A DNA stretch of 41,235 bases from Candidatus Omnitrophota bacterium. GTDB taxonomy: Bacteria > Omnitrophota > Gorgyraeia > JAGLLT01. This document shows positions 40,827 through 41,235 of the stretch, in pieces (positions within the stretch are counted from its first letter, which is position 1; every line of letters begins with the position of its first letter). The stretch spans positions 1-41,235 of the forward strand of contig JAGLLT010000043.1 in NCBI GenBank assembly GCA_023140385.1, written 5' to 3'. The notes below the pieces were generated by a model that was given only the letters and a program-made list of their open reading frames with translations, was not told the DNA's origin and made no database searches. The translations under genes and the position numbers were made by a program.

Positions 40827-41235
40827 ATGATGAAAAGTATTGAGATTATTAAAAGTAAATGCGCTCCAAACGATGTTAGCAAACTTGAAGCGTTAGAAAA
40901 TCAGGCAGTTCTGGACTTTATTGCCGGGTATCTGGAGCTTTGCAATCCCGATAGCGCCTTTGTGAGAACCGACTCAAAAGAGGATGCCCTCTATATAAGA
41001 AAAAAGACGATAGAGCTGAAGGAGGAGTCTGAACTGGCTGTTGATGGCCATACAATTCACTTTGACGGCTACTTTGATCAGGCAAGGGATAAAAAGAATA
41101 CTAAGTATTTGATACCTGAAGGTGATAATAGGCTGGGAGCTAATATAAATAAAGTAGAAAGAGAGGCGGGGCTAAACGAGATAAATTTATTGCTCAAGGA
41201 CATTATGAAAGGCAAGCAGGTCTACATATGCTTCT
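40827..41235 (+). CDS. pckG: Phosphoenolpyruvate carboxykinase (GTP), N-terminal part, cut by window end
   Basis: 136 codons, read directly from 40827 (AAAGG six bases upstream; ATG 40830 is also possible). The segment HTIHFDGYFDQARDKKNTKY followed by LIPEGDNRLG is the N-terminal signature of GTP-dependent PEPCK as found in archaea and some anaerobes. The frame remains open to the window edge (GKQVYICF), so the catalytic centre is not visible. The enzyme interconverts oxaloacetate and PEP at the link between gluconeogenesis and the C4 acids that feed glutamate carbon. Confidence 0.85.
   Translation, partial: MMKSIEIIKSKCAPNDVSKLEALENQAVLDFIAGYLELCNPDSAFVRTDSKEDALYIRKKTIELKEESELAVDGHTIHFDGYFDQARDKKNTKYLIPEGDNRLGANINKVEREAGLNEINLLLKDIMKGKQVYICF

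Overview
This window reads as chromosomal DNA from an uncultured, probably anaerobic Gram-negative-type bacterium. Candidatus Omnitrophota or a relative is my guess from the mix of type I glutamine synthetases, archaeal-style FMN-binding glutamate synthase, an Nfn/Sud-type bifurcating oxidoreductase and GTP-dependent PEP carboxykinase. No rRNA gene is present to confirm this. Every gene I accept lies on the + strand.

Core block 1 (1-20991) is mostly nitrogen assimilation. It holds a cut NitT/TauT-type ABC transporter, a GNAT protein, a NifV-like homocitrate synthase, then glnA, a stand-alone Fis-type regulator, gltB and gltD, a separate FMN-binding glutamate synthase, carA-carB, mnmG and a radical SAM protein. 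Ammonia flows through GlnA to glutamine, then to glutamate (GltBD) and to carbamoyl phosphate (CarAB). Three of these units (glnA, the FMN-GOGAT gene and carAB) share one leader design. Two small hairpins with loops of A at position 1 and G at position 4 are followed by an intrinsic terminator whose 5' arm overlaps the second hairpin. This is the known signature of ANTAR-protein antitermination, and it suggests an RNA-based nitrogen regulon.

An accessory islet (20992-22457) holds an antitoxin fused to half of an attC site, a toxin-first PIN/antitoxin pair and a decayed HepT gene. Core block 2 (22458-28280) holds guaA, a small element encoding an S23/IVP-type four-helix-bundle protein flanked by inverted heptamer repeats, purF, and the NfnA/NfnB-like pair. 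A non-coding palindrome built from heptamers sits in frame inside carB. A one-sided heptamer array sits in frame inside the nfnB-like gene.

The largest accessory region (about 28.3-36.75 kb) is an array of AT-rich small genes separated by integron attC recombination sites, with no integrase in the window. This is a CALIN-type cassette array. Cargo includes small membrane or secreted proteins, a PD-(D/E)XK-like protein, three toxin-antitoxin pairs, DUF4019- and DUF6868-like proteins and a mini carbonic anhydrase. REP/MITE-like palindromes have invaded it. Core genes resume at 36883: a second, longer glnA, a radical SAM protein, a Cys-rich DUF6485-like protein, an inositol-monophosphatase-family enzyme, a YggS-type PLP protein and the start of a PEP carboxykinase gene cut by the window edge.
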